From Pseudomonas sp. sp1636 (GTDB lineage: Bacteria; Pseudomonadota; Gammaproteobacteria; Pseudomonadales; Pseudomonadaceae), in the NCBI RefSeq assembly GCF_030376615.1, contig NZ_JARRAB010000003.1, positions 124,001 through 188,000 on the forward strand: DNA of 64,000 bases, written 5' to 3'. Positions 9,881 to 18,908 of the stretch are shown piece by piece; the first letter of the stretch is position 1, and every line of letters starts with the position of its first letter. The position numbers were made by a program, and so were the translations under genes. The notes below the pieces were generated by a model. It saw only the letters and a list, made by a program, of their open reading frames with translations, was not told the origin of the DNA and ran no database searches.

Positions 9881-10675
9881 TTAATAAGCATCCAGCGGCA
9901 GGCGCCGCGGGATAAATTGGCCGTGGCCGGGTTGTTCGGCATCGCGCAGGGTGCGCCAGGTGTAGTCGAGGGCGAACTGCACGGCGCTGACCAGTTCCTG
10001 GCCCAGGGCCAGGCGGCCGGCCAGGGCGCTGGCCAGGGTGCAGCCGGAGCCGTGGTAGCTGCCGGGCAGGCGCTGACAGGTAAAGGTATGGCGACTGCCG
10101 TCCCGGCAATACAGGCGGTTGTGCACCTGCTGCTCGTCGCCATGGCCACCGGTGATCAGCAGGTGCTGGACATGGGGCAGCAGTTTTTCCGCGCACTGAT
10201 CCGGCGTGCCGTCCGGCAGTTCGGCGAGGATGCGCGCTTCCGGCAGGTTCGGCGTGGCGATGGTGGCGACGGCAAACAGGCGTTCGCGCATGGCGTAGCC
10301 GACTTCATCCTGGCCCAGGGCGCCGCCGCCGCCAGCGCGCAACACCGGGTCGCAGACCAGCGGGATGCCCGGCAGCTGGTGCATGATCTGCAATACCGTC
10401 TCGACCATTTCCACCGAGCCGAGCATGCCCAGCTTGACGGCCTCTATCGGCAGGTCGGCGATCACCGCATTGGCCTGGGCCAGCACCCAGTCGCGATCGA
10501 GTACGCGGAAGCCGGAGACGTTGACCGTATCCTGCACGGTCAGCGCGGTGACTGTCGGGGCGGCGTGGCAGCCTTGCGCGAGCAGGGCTTCGATATCGGC
10601 TTGCAGGCCGGCACCGCCACTTGGGTCGTGGCCGGACAAGCAGAGCACTACGGGGCGGGAAGTAGGCGTTTTCAT
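9881..10675 (-). CDS. thiD: Hydroxymethylpyrimidine/phosphomethylpyrimidine kinase
   Basis: A 264-aa ribokinase-fold kinase phosphorylating HMP and HMP-P for thiamine synthesis. It starts MKTPTSRPVVLCLSGHDPSGGAG, the family N-terminal signature; the longer in-frame extension upstream was rejected. The anion-hole/catalytic region is PGSYHGSGCTLASALAG near the C-terminus. It is the first gene of thiD-thiE(-hemL) and is divergent from ladS. Confidence 0.95.
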   Translation of the reverse strand: MKTPTSRPVVLCLSGHDPSGGAGLQADIEALLAQGCHAAPTVTALTVQDTVNVSGFRVLDRDWVLAQANAVIADLPIEAVKLGMLGSVEMVETVLQIMHQLPGIPLVCDPVLRAGGGGALGQDEVGYAMRERLFAVATIATPNLPEARILAELPDGTPDQCAEKLLPHVQHLLITGGHGDEQQVHNRLYCRDGSRHTFTCQRLPGSYHGSGCTLASALAGRLALGQELVSAVQFALDYTWRTLRDAEQPGHGQFIPRRLPLDAY

Positions 10676-11003
10676 GGTGCGCGAGCTTAGCATTAAACGG
10701 CCCCGATTGAACCGAGGGCAATCCGTTGCGATCAAGTCAGCCGGTTCCGCTTCCAGGGTACGACCCCGATCGTGCCGGCAGTTTTCGCAAGGCGTTCGAA
10801 GATGGCGGCCCTGTTGGCCCTGAGGCTTATTCCAGAGCGCTGCAGATGCTGCCCGTGATGTTTGCGCTGGCGAGCATTCTCCCCGTAAGGCCTGTGCTAG
10901 AGTGATGATTATTCAAATAACCGGGTAGGCGAGGCGGTGCCAGTCAGGAGAGGAAGGGCTCTTTGGCGCCCCCCATTGTCCGACTTTGCCTTCGTGGGGC
11001 CGC
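10676..11003. other. Divergent intergenic region between thiD and ladS
   Basis: 328 bases without a convincing gene. A TGCTAGAGT element at about 10897-10905 could be an extended -10 for rightward ladS transcription, but no matching -35 is clear. No TPP riboswitch consensus was seen ahead of thiD. Confidence 0.4.
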
Positions 11004-13385
11004 ATGCGCTACCTCTTGATCCTTCTGTTCGCGGTCTGGCCGCTATGCGCTTCTGCCGTGGTGTTCGATGAGCATACCCGCATGCTGCCGCTTGGCCAGG
11101 CCATGCAGGTGTTCGAGGATGTGCGCGGCGATGCGACCATCGACGAGGTCGCCTCGGCGGCACTGCAGGCGAGTTTTCGCCAGCATGACAAGCCGGTGCT
11201 GAACGCCGGTTATTCGCGTTCGGTATTCTGGTTGCGTCTGGATCTGGAGTATCGGCCGCAGCGTCTCGAGGGGGCGCAGCCCTGGTTGCTGGAATTGGCC
11301 TATCCGCCGCTGGATAAACTGGATTTGTATCTAGAGGACGCCGGGGGCAAGTTCAGGCTGGCCCAGCGTACCGGCGACTCATTGCCCTTTGCCAGCCGGC
11401 AGATTAAACACAACAACTACCTGTTCGCCCTCGACCTGCAGCCGCACCAACCGCAGCACGTCTATTTGCGCCTGCAAAGCCAGGGCTCGATCCAGGCGCC
11501 GCTGAGCCTCTGGGCGCCCACGGCCTATCTGGAAGAACAGCCCGCGCGTATCTACGTGCTCGGCATCATCTACGGCATACTGCTGGTGATGCTGGTCTAC
11601 AACCTGTTTATCTTTCTCAGCGTCAGGGATGCCAGCTACCTCTACTACATCCTCTATATCGCCTCGTTCGGTTTCTATCAGGTGTCGGTCAACGGTGCCG
11701 GCATCGAGTATTTCTGGCCCGACAACCCCTGGTGGGCGAATGCCGCGACGCCCTTCCTGATTGGTGCGGCGGCGTTGTTCGGCAGTCAGTTCGCCCGCAG
11801 TTTCCTGCATACCGGCGAGCACAGTCCCTGGGTCGACCGCACGCTATTGCTGATGATGCTCTCTGGTGCCGGGGTGATGATCCTGGCGCTGACCGCCAGC
11901 TATGCGCTGTCGTTGCGCCTGGCCACTTACCTGGCGCTGCTGTTTACCGTGGTGATCTTCGCCGCCGGGATCATTGCCTGGCTGCGCGGCATGCGCGTGG
12001 CGCGTTACTTCATCATCGCCTGGACGGCCTTTCTCGCCGGCGGGGCGATCAACTCGTTGATGGTGCTGGGCTACCTGCCGAATATCTTCCTGACCATGTA
12101 TGCCAGCCAGATCGGTTCGGCCCTGGAGGTCGGCCTGCTCTCGTTGGCCCTGGCCGACCGGATCAATGCGATGAAGGAGGAACGCACGCGGATTCTCCAG
12201 GATGGCGGACGCAAGCTGGAGGTGCTGAACCAGGAACTGGCCAACAGCAACCGCCTGAAGGACGAGTTCCTCGCCACCGTCACCCACGAGCTGCGCACGC
12301 CGATGAACGGAGTGATCGGCTCGCTGGAGTTGATGCAGACGCGGAGTCTGGACGCCGAGCTGGCGCAGTACCAGAAGACCGCCGCCAGTTCGGCGCGGGA
12401 CATGATGCGCATGGTCAACGACATCCTCGTCCTCAGCGAGCTGCAGGCCGGCAAACTCTATCCGCGGCGCGAGCCGTTCAGCCTGCGCGGGCTGCTCGAC
12501 GGTTTGCGCGCGCAGTACGCGCCGCACGCCGAGGGCAAGGGGTTGCGTTTCGTGCTGGAACTGGACGAAAGCCTGCCCGATACCCTCGACGGCGATGCCG
12601 GCAAGCTGGCGCAGAGCCTCGGTTATCTGCTCGACAACGCGATCAAGTTCACCAGCCAGGGCGAGATCCGCCTGCGGGTCGGTCGCGGCAATACGGTGGC
12701 CGATAGCCTGCCGCTGAGCTTCGAGGTGATCGACAGCGGGGTGGGGTTCAGTGTGCCGCAGGAGACGGCGCTGTATCAGCGCTTCCAGCAGATAGACGGC
12801 TCGATGACTCGCGAATACGGTGGCCTGGGCATCGGTCTGGCGATCTGTCGGCAGTTGGTCGGCCTGCAAGGCGGCAGCCTCAGCCATGAGTCGCAGCCCG
12901 GCCAGGGCAGCTGTTTCCGCTTGGACGTGCCGCTGACCTTGCCGCTGCCGGTGGCCGCGCCACCTGCACCGCTGCAGCGGGAGCCTGCCCAGGTCGCGCG
13001 CAGTCCCGAGCAGTGCACGGTACTGGTGGTCGAGGACAACGCGATCAATCAGTTGGTGATCCGCGGCATGCTACTCAAGCTGGGTTACCGCGTGCATACC
13101 GCCGACAACGGTGCCGAGGCGCTCGAGGTGCTGCGGCGCGAGCCGGTTGATGCGGTTCTGCTGGATTGCCAGATGCCGGTGATGGATGGTTTCGCCACCT
13201 GCCGGGTGTTGCGCAACTTGCCGGACTGCGCCGAGCTGCCGGTGCTGGCGATCACCGCCCACAGCCACAGTGGCGACCGCGAGCGCTGCCTGGCAGCAGG
13301 CATGAGCGACTATCTGGCCAAACCGGTGAAGTTCGAGGCATTGCGCGGCCTGTTGCGCGATTGGGTGTTGTGTCGCGCAGGCTGA
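11004..13385 (+). CDS. ladS: Hybrid sensor histidine kinase, LadS-like
   Basis: A 793-aa membrane hybrid kinase. It has a signal sequence (residues 1-18), a periplasmic 7TMR-DISMED2-type sensor domain (about 25-180), a seven-helix 7TMR-DISM region (about 185-390), a HisKA dimerisation domain with the phospho-accepting His in ATVTHELRTPMNG (about 430), a HATPase_c domain (N box DNAIKFTS, GLGIGLAIC) and a C-terminal receiver with the phospho-Asp in VLLDCQMP. The architecture, length and position beside thiD match P. aeruginosa LadS, which acts on the GacS/RsmA switch between acute virulence and biofilm. ATG 11004 was chosen because the signal peptide starts there. Confidence 0.88.
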   Translation: MRYLLILLFAVWPLCASAVVFDEHTRMLPLGQAMQVFEDVRGDATIDEVASAALQASFRQHDKPVLNAGYSRSVFWLRLDLEYRPQRLEGAQPWLLELAYPPLDKLDLYLEDAGGKFRLAQRTGDSLPFASRQIKHNNYLFALDLQPHQPQHVYLRLQSQGSIQAPLSLWAPTAYLEEQPARIYVLGIIYGILLVMLVYNLFIFLSVRDASYLYYILYIASFGFYQVSVNGAGIEYFWPDNPWWANAATPFLIGAAALFGSQFARSFLHTGEHSPWVDRTLLLMMLSGAGVMILALTASYALSLRLATYLALLFTVVIFAAGIIAWLRGMRVARYFIIAWTAFLAGGAINSLMVLGYLPNIFLTMYASQIGSALEVGLLSLALADRINAMKEERTRILQDGGRKLEVLNQELANSNRLKDEFLATVTHELRTPMNGVIGSLELMQTRSLDAELAQYQKTAASSARDMMRMVNDILVLSELQAGKLYPRREPFSLRGLLDGLRAQYAPHAEGKGLRFVLELDESLPDTLDGDAGKLAQSLGYLLDNAIKFTSQGEIRLRVGRGNTVADSLPLSFEVIDSGVGFSVPQETALYQRFQQIDGSMTREYGGLGIGLAICRQLVGLQGGSLSHESQPGQGSCFRLDVPLTLPLPVAAPPAPLQREPAQVARSPEQCTVLVVEDNAINQLVIRGMLLKLGYRVHTADNGAEALEVLRREPVDAVLLDCQMPVMDGFATCRVLRNLPDCAELPVLAITAHSHSGDRERCLAAGMSDYLAKPVKFEALRGLLRDWVLCRAG

Positions 13386-13510
13386 TGCCGTGATACGGCC
13401 TGCCGGTCGTCGCCGCTTGGCGTTTTCAGCGGCTGTTCTGCCCTGAATCCCGCTGTCGGCAAAATCTGAATGCTGGTTCACTAAAGCAATCGTGAATCTG
13501 GATTCAGACT

Positions 13511-14152
13511 ATGGCTTATCGCCCCACTGCCTTGCGTATCGACCGCGATCAAGCGCTGCGCGAGCGTATCCTCGCCAGCGCCCTGGCGCGCGTCGCCGAT
13601 GGCGGTTTCGCCGCCCTGACCATGCAGGCGTTGGCCGAGGACGTGGGCATCGCCACCGGCAGCCTGTACCGGCACTTTCACAGCAAGGGCGAATTGGCCG
13701 CCGAAGTCTTCGCTAGCGCCAGTCAATGTGAGCTCGATGCGCTGGTTCAGACCTTGCGCGGCGCGGGCCGGCCGGCCGAACGCCTGGTCGCCGGCTTGCA
13801 GCAGTTCGCCGCCCGCGCCTGGCACAGCCGGCGCCTGGCCTTTGCCTTGATCGCCGAGCCGGTCGAGCCGCAGGTCGACGAGCAACGTTTGCTCTACCGC
13901 GAGGCCTATGCCGAGTTGTTCGCCGAACTGCTGGAGGAAGGCCGCGTTGCAGGTGTGTTCCGCGTCCAGCATTCCAGCCTGACTGCGGCCTGCCTGGTCG
14001 GCGCCATCGGCGAAGCCCTGGTCGGCCCCCTGTCGCCCCCCGCCCGTGCCGCCCGGGAAGCGGGTTGCCCCATCCTGAGCCTGAGTGAAGTCAGTCAGGG
14101 TCTGGTCACTTTCTGTCTACGCGCCGTTGGCGCCGAGGAGCCTCAAGCATGA
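13511..14152 (+). CDS. TetR/AcrR family transcriptional regulator
   Basis: A 213-aa repressor-type protein with an N-terminal TetR helix-turn-helix (about residues 18-64, ERILASALARVADGGFAALTMQALAEDVGIATGSLYRHFHSKGEL). The C-terminal ligand domain is generic. Its stop overlaps the aidB start (ATGA, 14149-14152), so the two are cotranscribed and it most likely regulates its own operon. Confidence 0.93.
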   Translation: MAYRPTALRIDRDQALRERILASALARVADGGFAALTMQALAEDVGIATGSLYRHFHSKGELAAEVFASASQCELDALVQTLRGAGRPAERLVAGLQQFAARAWHSRRLAFALIAEPVEPQVDEQRLLYREAYAELFAELLEEGRVAGVFRVQHSSLTAACLVGAIGEALVGPLSPPARAAREAGCPILSLSEVSQGLVTFCLRAVGAEEPQA

Positions 14153-15798
14153 ATGCCAGTCAGCAAGCCGAAACCCATGAAGTGTTCAACCAGGTGCCGC
14201 CGCTGGACGGGGTCAATCTGTACCGCGTCGACCTGCCCTTGCAGGAATGGAACAAGCGTTTCGGTGGCGGTTGGGCCGAGGCGCGGATCGACACCTATGG
14301 CGCCCTGGCCGGCGGCGAGCTGATGGTCGCGGGCTTTCTCGCCAACGAGAACAAGCCGCTGTTCAAGAGCCACGACCGTTATGGCCAGCGCATCGACCTG
14401 GTCGAGTACCACCCGGCCTACCACCAGTTGATGAGCGCGGCCATCGAGCACGGTATCCCTTCACTGCCCTGGAGCGACCCGCGCTCCGGTGCCCAGGTCG
14501 CCCGCGCCGCCATGAGCTACCTGCACAGCCAGGCCGAAGCCGGTAGCGGTTGCCCGCTGACCATGACCTTCGCCAGCGTGCCGGCGCTGAAACTGCAGAC
14601 GGATATCGCCGAGCAGTGGCTGCCGAAGATTCTCTCCACCCAGTACGACCCGCGCAACCTGCCGATCGAGCAGAAGAGCGGCGCCACCATCGGCATGGCC
14701 ATGACCGAGAAGCAGGGCGGCACCGACGTGCGCGCCAACACCACACGCGCCTATCCGGTCGGCGCCGGCGGCCCCGGCCAGGCCTATGAACTGGTCGGGC
14801 ACAAATGGTTCTGCTCGGCGCCCATGTGCGACGCCTTCCTGACGCTGGCCTACACCGACAAAGGCTTGAGCTGCTTCCTGCTGCCACGCCACCGCCCCGA
14901 CGGCAGCCGCAACGAGCTGTATATCCAGCGCCTGAAAAACAAACTGGGCAACTGGTCGAATGCCTCCAGTGAAGTCGAGTACCGCGGCGCGCTGGCCTGG
15001 ATGGTCGGCGAGGAGGGGCGCGGCGTGCCGACCATCATCGAAATGGTCGCGCTGACCCGCTTCGATTGCATGATCGGCTCCAGCGCCCTGATGCGCCAGG
15101 CCCTGACTCAGGCCGCCCATCACTGCGCCCATCGTCAGGTCGGTGGCCGGGTGCTCAGCGAACAGCCGCTGATGCAGAACGTATTGGCCGACCTGGCTCT
15201 GGAGAGCGAAGCCGCGCTGGCCCTGAGTATGCGCCTGGGCCAGGCGCTGGATCACCCGCAGGACGAGCAGCAGGTCAAGTTCGCCCGTCTGGTCACCGCG
15301 GTCGGCAAGTACTGGATCTGCAAGCGCGCGCCGGCGATGGTCAACGAGGCCGCCGAATGCATGGGCGGCGCCGGCTACGTCGAAGACAGCATCCTCCCAA
15401 GGCTGTACCGCGAGGCGCCGGTCAACTCGACCTGGGAAGGCTCCGGTAACGTGCAGTGCCTGGACGTGCTGCGCGCGCTGTCGAAGGAACCGGGCGTGCT
15501 CGATGCATTGTTCGCCGAGCTGGGCGACGGCCATGGCGATGCCCGGCTCAAGCAGCATATCGACAAACTCCAGGCGGATTTCCGCGACAGCGCCGACTTC
15601 CAGTACCGCGCCCGCCAACTGACCGAAGACGTGGCCCTGGCCCTGCAAGCCAAGCTGCTGCTGGAAGCCGGCAATGCCAAGGTAAGCGATGCCTTTATCG
15701 CCAGCCGCCTGGGCGAGGGCGCAAGAACCTACGGCACCCTGCCGCGCGGCACCGACGTCGCCGCGCTGCTGGCGCGCAGCACGCCGCAGCTGGTGTGA
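14149..15798 (+). CDS. aidB: AidB-type acyl-CoA dehydrogenase
   Basis: A 549-aa flavoprotein of the AidB branch of the acyl-CoA dehydrogenase family. Family-typical segments: GMAMTEKQGGTDVRANTTRA, the GHKWFCSAPMCDAF FAD/substrate region, RLKNKLGNWSNASSEVE, LTRFDCMIGSSALMR and the C-terminal LYREAPVNSTWEGSGNV. E. coli AidB is 541 aa and is part of the adaptive response to alkylation; the physiological substrate is uncertain. The TetR gene overlaps it upstream. Confidence 0.9.
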   Translation: MNASQQAETHEVFNQVPPLDGVNLYRVDLPLQEWNKRFGGGWAEARIDTYGALAGGELMVAGFLANENKPLFKSHDRYGQRIDLVEYHPAYHQLMSAAIEHGIPSLPWSDPRSGAQVARAAMSYLHSQAEAGSGCPLTMTFASVPALKLQTDIAEQWLPKILSTQYDPRNLPIEQKSGATIGMAMTEKQGGTDVRANTTRAYPVGAGGPGQAYELVGHKWFCSAPMCDAFLTLAYTDKGLSCFLLPRHRPDGSRNELYIQRLKNKLGNWSNASSEVEYRGALAWMVGEEGRGVPTIIEMVALTRFDCMIGSSALMRQALTQAAHHCAHRQVGGRVLSEQPLMQNVLADLALESEAALALSMRLGQALDHPQDEQQVKFARLVTAVGKYWICKRAPAMVNEAAECMGGAGYVEDSILPRLYREAPVNSTWEGSGNVQCLDVLRALSKEPGVLDALFAELGDGHGDARLKQHIDKLQADFRDSADFQYRARQLTEDVALALQAKLLLEAGNAKVSDAFIASRLGEGARTYGTLPRGTDVAALLARSTPQLV

Positions 15799-15843
15799 AT
15801 GGTAGATTCTGCGCCGAACCATTTTCCATTTTGTTGAATTGCA

Positions 15844-15863
15844 GTGTGCAACTTGTTGCGCAC
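15844..15863. repeat. Near-perfect palindrome GTGTGCAAC-tt-GTTGCGCAC
   Basis: A 20-base palindrome 46 bases downstream of aidB. Its half site TGCGCAAC recurs in the inverted repeat at 15927-15968. It could be a protein-binding site. Confidence 0.5.
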
Positions 15864-15926
15864 TAAAATGTGGGTAAGCCTGTGGATACTTCTCTGCAGG
15901 TTACGCGGCTAAAGGTCTATAGGAGG

Positions 15927-15972
15927 GTGCGCAACTTCTTGCACAGTGCTGCGCAAGAAGTTGCGCACTTTT
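15927..15972 (+). terminator. 16-bp perfect inverted repeat followed by TTTT
   Basis: GTGCGCAACTTCTTGC (15927-15942) and its exact complement (15953-15968) flank a 10-base spacer, and TTTT follows. It can serve as the aidB terminator, insulating the T6SS module downstream, although its half sites repeat the upstream palindrome and may also be bound by a protein. Confidence 0.6.
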
Positions 15973-16051
15973 CAGTGACTTAGCGCACACGGTGACTATT
16001 ACGTATCTTGTGGTCACTCTAATTTGATGGTTTTATTATTGTTTATAAAAT

Positions 16052-16066
16052 TGGCACGATAATGGC
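16052..16066 (+). promoter_or_regulatory. Sigma-54 promoter (-24/-12) for hcp
   Basis: TGGCACGATAATGGC matches the consensus TGGCACG-N4-TTGC with a single mismatch and correct GG/GC spacing. It lies 58 bases upstream of the hcp ATG, with an AT-rich tract (16021-16050) just upstream where IHF-type bending is common. RpoN control of hcp genes is known in Pseudomonas and Vibrio. Confidence 0.75.
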
Positions 16067-16123
16067 TTTCTACTGGACTCCCGGATCATCTCAGATCCCT
16101 GACCCAAGGCAAGGAAAGCACTC

Positions 16124-16642
16124 ATGCCAACACCCGCGTATCTGTCCCTCGAAGGCACCAAACAAGGCCTGATCACCGCCGGCACCTTCACCGAAGATTC
16201 GGTCGGTAACATCTTCCAGGAAGGTCATGAAGACCAGATCTTGGTGCAAGCCTTCAGCCACCAGGTGATCATCCCGCGTGACCCGCAGTCCGGTCAGCCG
16301 ACTGGCCAGCGCGTGCACAAGCCGCTGATGATCACCAAGGTGTTCGATAAATCCTCGCCGCTGATCTTCAACTCGCTGACCTCCGGCGAGCGTCTGAACA
16401 AGTGCCGCCTGGAGTGGTACCGCACTTCCTCCACCGGTACTCAAGAGCACTACTTCACCATCGAACTGGAAGATGCGGTGATCGTCGACGTGCAGTCGCG
16501 CATGCCGAACTGCCAAGACCCAGGCATGTCGCACTTCACCCATCTGGAAGACGTCTACTTCACCTACCGCAAAATCGTCTGGACCCACGAAGTCTCCGGT
16601 ACTTCCGGCTCCGACGACTGGCGCACCCCGATCTCCGCCTAA
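16124..16642 (+). CDS. hcp: Type VI secretion tube protein Hcp
   Basis: A 172-aa Hcp1-family protein that stacks as hexameric rings to form the inner tube of the type VI secretion system and is itself secreted. The MPTPAYLSLEGTKQGLITAG start, HQVIIPRDPQSGQPTGQRVHKPL and the C-terminal HLEDVYFTYRKIVWTHEVSG are family hallmarks. A strong ribosome-binding site (AAGGAA) precedes it. No T6SS structural genes are nearby, so this is an orphan hcp-vgrG locus that must use an apparatus encoded elsewhere. Confidence 0.97.
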   Translation: MPTPAYLSLEGTKQGLITAGTFTEDSVGNIFQEGHEDQILVQAFSHQVIIPRDPQSGQPTGQRVHKPLMITKVFDKSSPLIFNSLTSGERLNKCRLEWYRTSSTGTQEHYFTIELEDAVIVDVQSRMPNCQDPGMSHFTHLEDVYFTYRKIVWTHEVSGTSGSDDWRTPISA

Positions 16643-16667
16643 ACATCGGCTGAGTTCTCGCTCCACC

Positions 16668-16701
16668 GCAGCGGCCAGGCATCGTCCTGGCCGCTGCGTT
16701 T
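16668..16701 (+). terminator. Hairpin after hcp
   Basis: A 12-bp GC-rich perfect stem (16668-16679 with 16686-16697, 6-base loop) followed by GTTTC. The weak T tract suggests partial termination, letting hcp be expressed well above vgrG and the effector. Confidence 0.65.
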
Positions 16702-16817
16702 CAGTGCGATGGCAATAGCAAAAAGTCGAATGCGCACGTTCGCCCGGCCGCTTCTGGGGTAAAACGACTGCGCGCCAAGCCGCTTCGACTCATGGAACGA
16801 AAGAAGAGGAACAACCA

Positions 16818-18908
16818 ATGTTCGCCCCTGCCAACCAGACCCATTTCAGCCTGAGTATCGAAGGCGTCAGTCACGACCTGCAGATCCTCGAATTCAGCGG
16901 CCGCGAGGCGATCAGCCAGCCCTTCGAATTCGAGCTGGAACTGGTCAGCGATCGGCCCGACCTCGACCTGGAAAGCCTGCTGCACCAAGCCGCTTTTCTG
17001 GCTTTGTCCCAGGCCGGCAACGGTATCCACGGGCACATCTACCGCGTCGCCCAGGGCGAATCCGGCCAGCGCCTGATCCGCTATCACATCAGCCTGCGCC
17101 CGCAGCTGGCCTACCTGGCGCACCGCAGCAACCAACGGATCTTCCAGCACCTGACGGTGGCGCAGATCATCGGCCAAGTGTTAGAGGAGCACGGTATCCA
17201 GGCCAACGCCTACCAATTTCAACTCGGCTCGATTTACCCCGAGCGCGAGTACTGCGTGCAGTACGACGAAAGCGACCTGCACTTCGTCCAGCGTCTGTGC
17301 GAGGAGGAGGGTATCCACTACCATTTTCAGCACAGCACTGACGGGCATGTGCTGGTCTTCGGCGACGACCAGACGCCGTTCACCAAGCTCGCCCCCACAG
17401 CCTATCAACAAGACAGTGGCCTGGTCGCCGACGATCCGGTGATCAAACGCTTCGGCGTGCGCGTGGAAACCCGCAGCAGCCGGGTGACCCGCCGCGACTA
17501 CGACTTCGAAAAGCCACGGCTGCTGATGGAGGCAGACGCGAAAAGCGCGTTTGTGCCCGACCTCGAGGATTACGACTACCCCGGCCGCTTCGTCGAGCGC
17601 GAGCGCGGCAAGCACCTCAGCCAACGCGCCCTGGAGCGCCACCGCCACGATTTCGAACTGGCCCAGGGCGAGAGCGACCAGGCGCTGCTGGTGAGCGGCC
17701 ACTTCCTCGCCTTGGCCGAGCATCCGCGCGCCAGTTGGAACGACCTCTGGCTGCTCACCGAGCTGCACCACCAAGGCAAACAACCGCAGGTGCTGGAAGA
17801 GTCGGTGGCCGAGCACGGCGCAGCCGATGGCGGCTTCCAACAGGGCTACCGCAACCGCTTCAGCGCCACGCCCTGGACGGTGCCCTATCGCCCGCCGCTG
17901 AACCACCCCAAACCACGCATTCTCGGCAGCCAGAGCGCCGTGGTCACCGGGCCGGCCGGCGAAGAAATCCACTGCGATCAATACGGCCGGATCAAGGTGC
18001 AATTTTTCTGGGATCGCGAAGGCCACGCCGACGACCAGACTAGTTGCTGGCTGCGCGTGTCCAGCAGCTGGGCCGGCGACCGCTACGGCGCCATCGCCAT
18101 CCCGCGTATCGGCATGGAAGTGCTGATCACCTTTCTCGAAGGCGACCCCGACCAGCCGCTGGTCACCGGCTGCCTGCACCACAAGGAACACGTCGTCCCT
18201 TACGACCTGCCGGCGAACAAGACCCGCACTGTGTTCAAGACTCTCAGCAGCCCCGGCGCTGGCGGCTACAACGAGCTGCGCATCGAAGACAAAAAGGGCG
18301 CCGAGCAGATCTACCTGCACGCCGAGCGCAACTGGGACGAAAACATCGAGCACGACCAGAAAATCCGCATCGGCCACCAGCGCCACGACAGCGTCGAAGC
18401 CAACAGCTACAGCGAATTCAAAGCCGAAGAACACCGCACCACCCACCTTGATCGCAAGAGCGAAATCAAAGCCAGCGACCACCTCACCGTGGGGCAGAAC
18501 CAGCACATCAAGATCGGCACCGGCCAATTTATCAATGCCGGTCAGGAAATCCATCTGTCCAGCGGGCAGAAAGTCGTGCTCGAAGCCGGCAGCGAACTGA
18601 CCTTCAAGGCCGCCGGCAGCTTTATCAAACTCGACGCCGGCGGCATCACCCTGGTCGGCCCGATTATCAAATTCAACTCCGGCGGAGGGCCGGGCAGTGG
18701 TTCGGGGGCGGCGCCGCTGTTGCCGGTTATTCCCAAACCCGCCGATACCGCACCAGTCGGTGAAAAGACCGGCCAAGCCAACGTCAATCCGCTGTTGCCA
18801 TTGGCGAGCCAAGCCGAGCAAGGGCCGCAAAATCTGATTATCGATGTATGGGGCGATCCCGCCCTGGGTGGCCAGGTACAACTGCTCGACCCGGAAGGTG
18901 ACGCATGA
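16818..18908 (+). CDS. vgrG: Type VI secretion spike protein VgrG
   Basis: A 696-aa VgrG. The gp27-like region covers about residues 1-380, a gp5 OB-fold lies near 385-480 (GPAGEEIHCDQYGRIKVQFFWDREG), and the C-terminal beta-helix with DUF2345-type repeats follows (AGQEIHLSSGQKVVLEAGSELTFKAAGSFIKLDAGGITL). A tail of about 60 residues after the helix has no recognisable enzymatic domain and probably docks the cargo. It overlaps the next gene by ATGA, the usual sign that the encoded effector rides on this spike. Confidence 0.96.
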   Translation: MFAPANQTHFSLSIEGVSHDLQILEFSGREAISQPFEFELELVSDRPDLDLESLLHQAAFLALSQAGNGIHGHIYRVAQGESGQRLIRYHISLRPQLAYLAHRSNQRIFQHLTVAQIIGQVLEEHGIQANAYQFQLGSIYPEREYCVQYDESDLHFVQRLCEEEGIHYHFQHSTDGHVLVFGDDQTPFTKLAPTAYQQDSGLVADDPVIKRFGVRVETRSSRVTRRDYDFEKPRLLMEADAKSAFVPDLEDYDYPGRFVERERGKHLSQRALERHRHDFELAQGESDQALLVSGHFLALAEHPRASWNDLWLLTELHHQGKQPQVLEESVAEHGAADGGFQQGYRNRFSATPWTVPYRPPLNHPKPRILGSQSAVVTGPAGEEIHCDQYGRIKVQFFWDREGHADDQTSCWLRVSSSWAGDRYGAIAIPRIGMEVLITFLEGDPDQPLVTGCLHHKEHVVPYDLPANKTRTVFKTLSSPGAGGYNELRIEDKKGAEQIYLHAERNWDENIEHDQKIRIGHQRHDSVEANSYSEFKAEEHRTTHLDRKSEIKASDHLTVGQNQHIKIGTGQFINAGQEIHLSSGQKVVLEAGSELTFKAAGSFIKLDAGGITLVGPIIKFNSGGGPGSGSGAAPLLPVIPKPADTAPVGEKTGQANVNPLLPLASQAEQGPQNLIIDVWGDPALGGQVQLLDPEGDA

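Noticed and set aside
9233..10735. CRISPR-like repetition or TPP riboswitch ahead of the thiamine genes
   Set aside because: No regularly spaced repeats anywhere in the window, and no THI-box consensus upstream of thiD.
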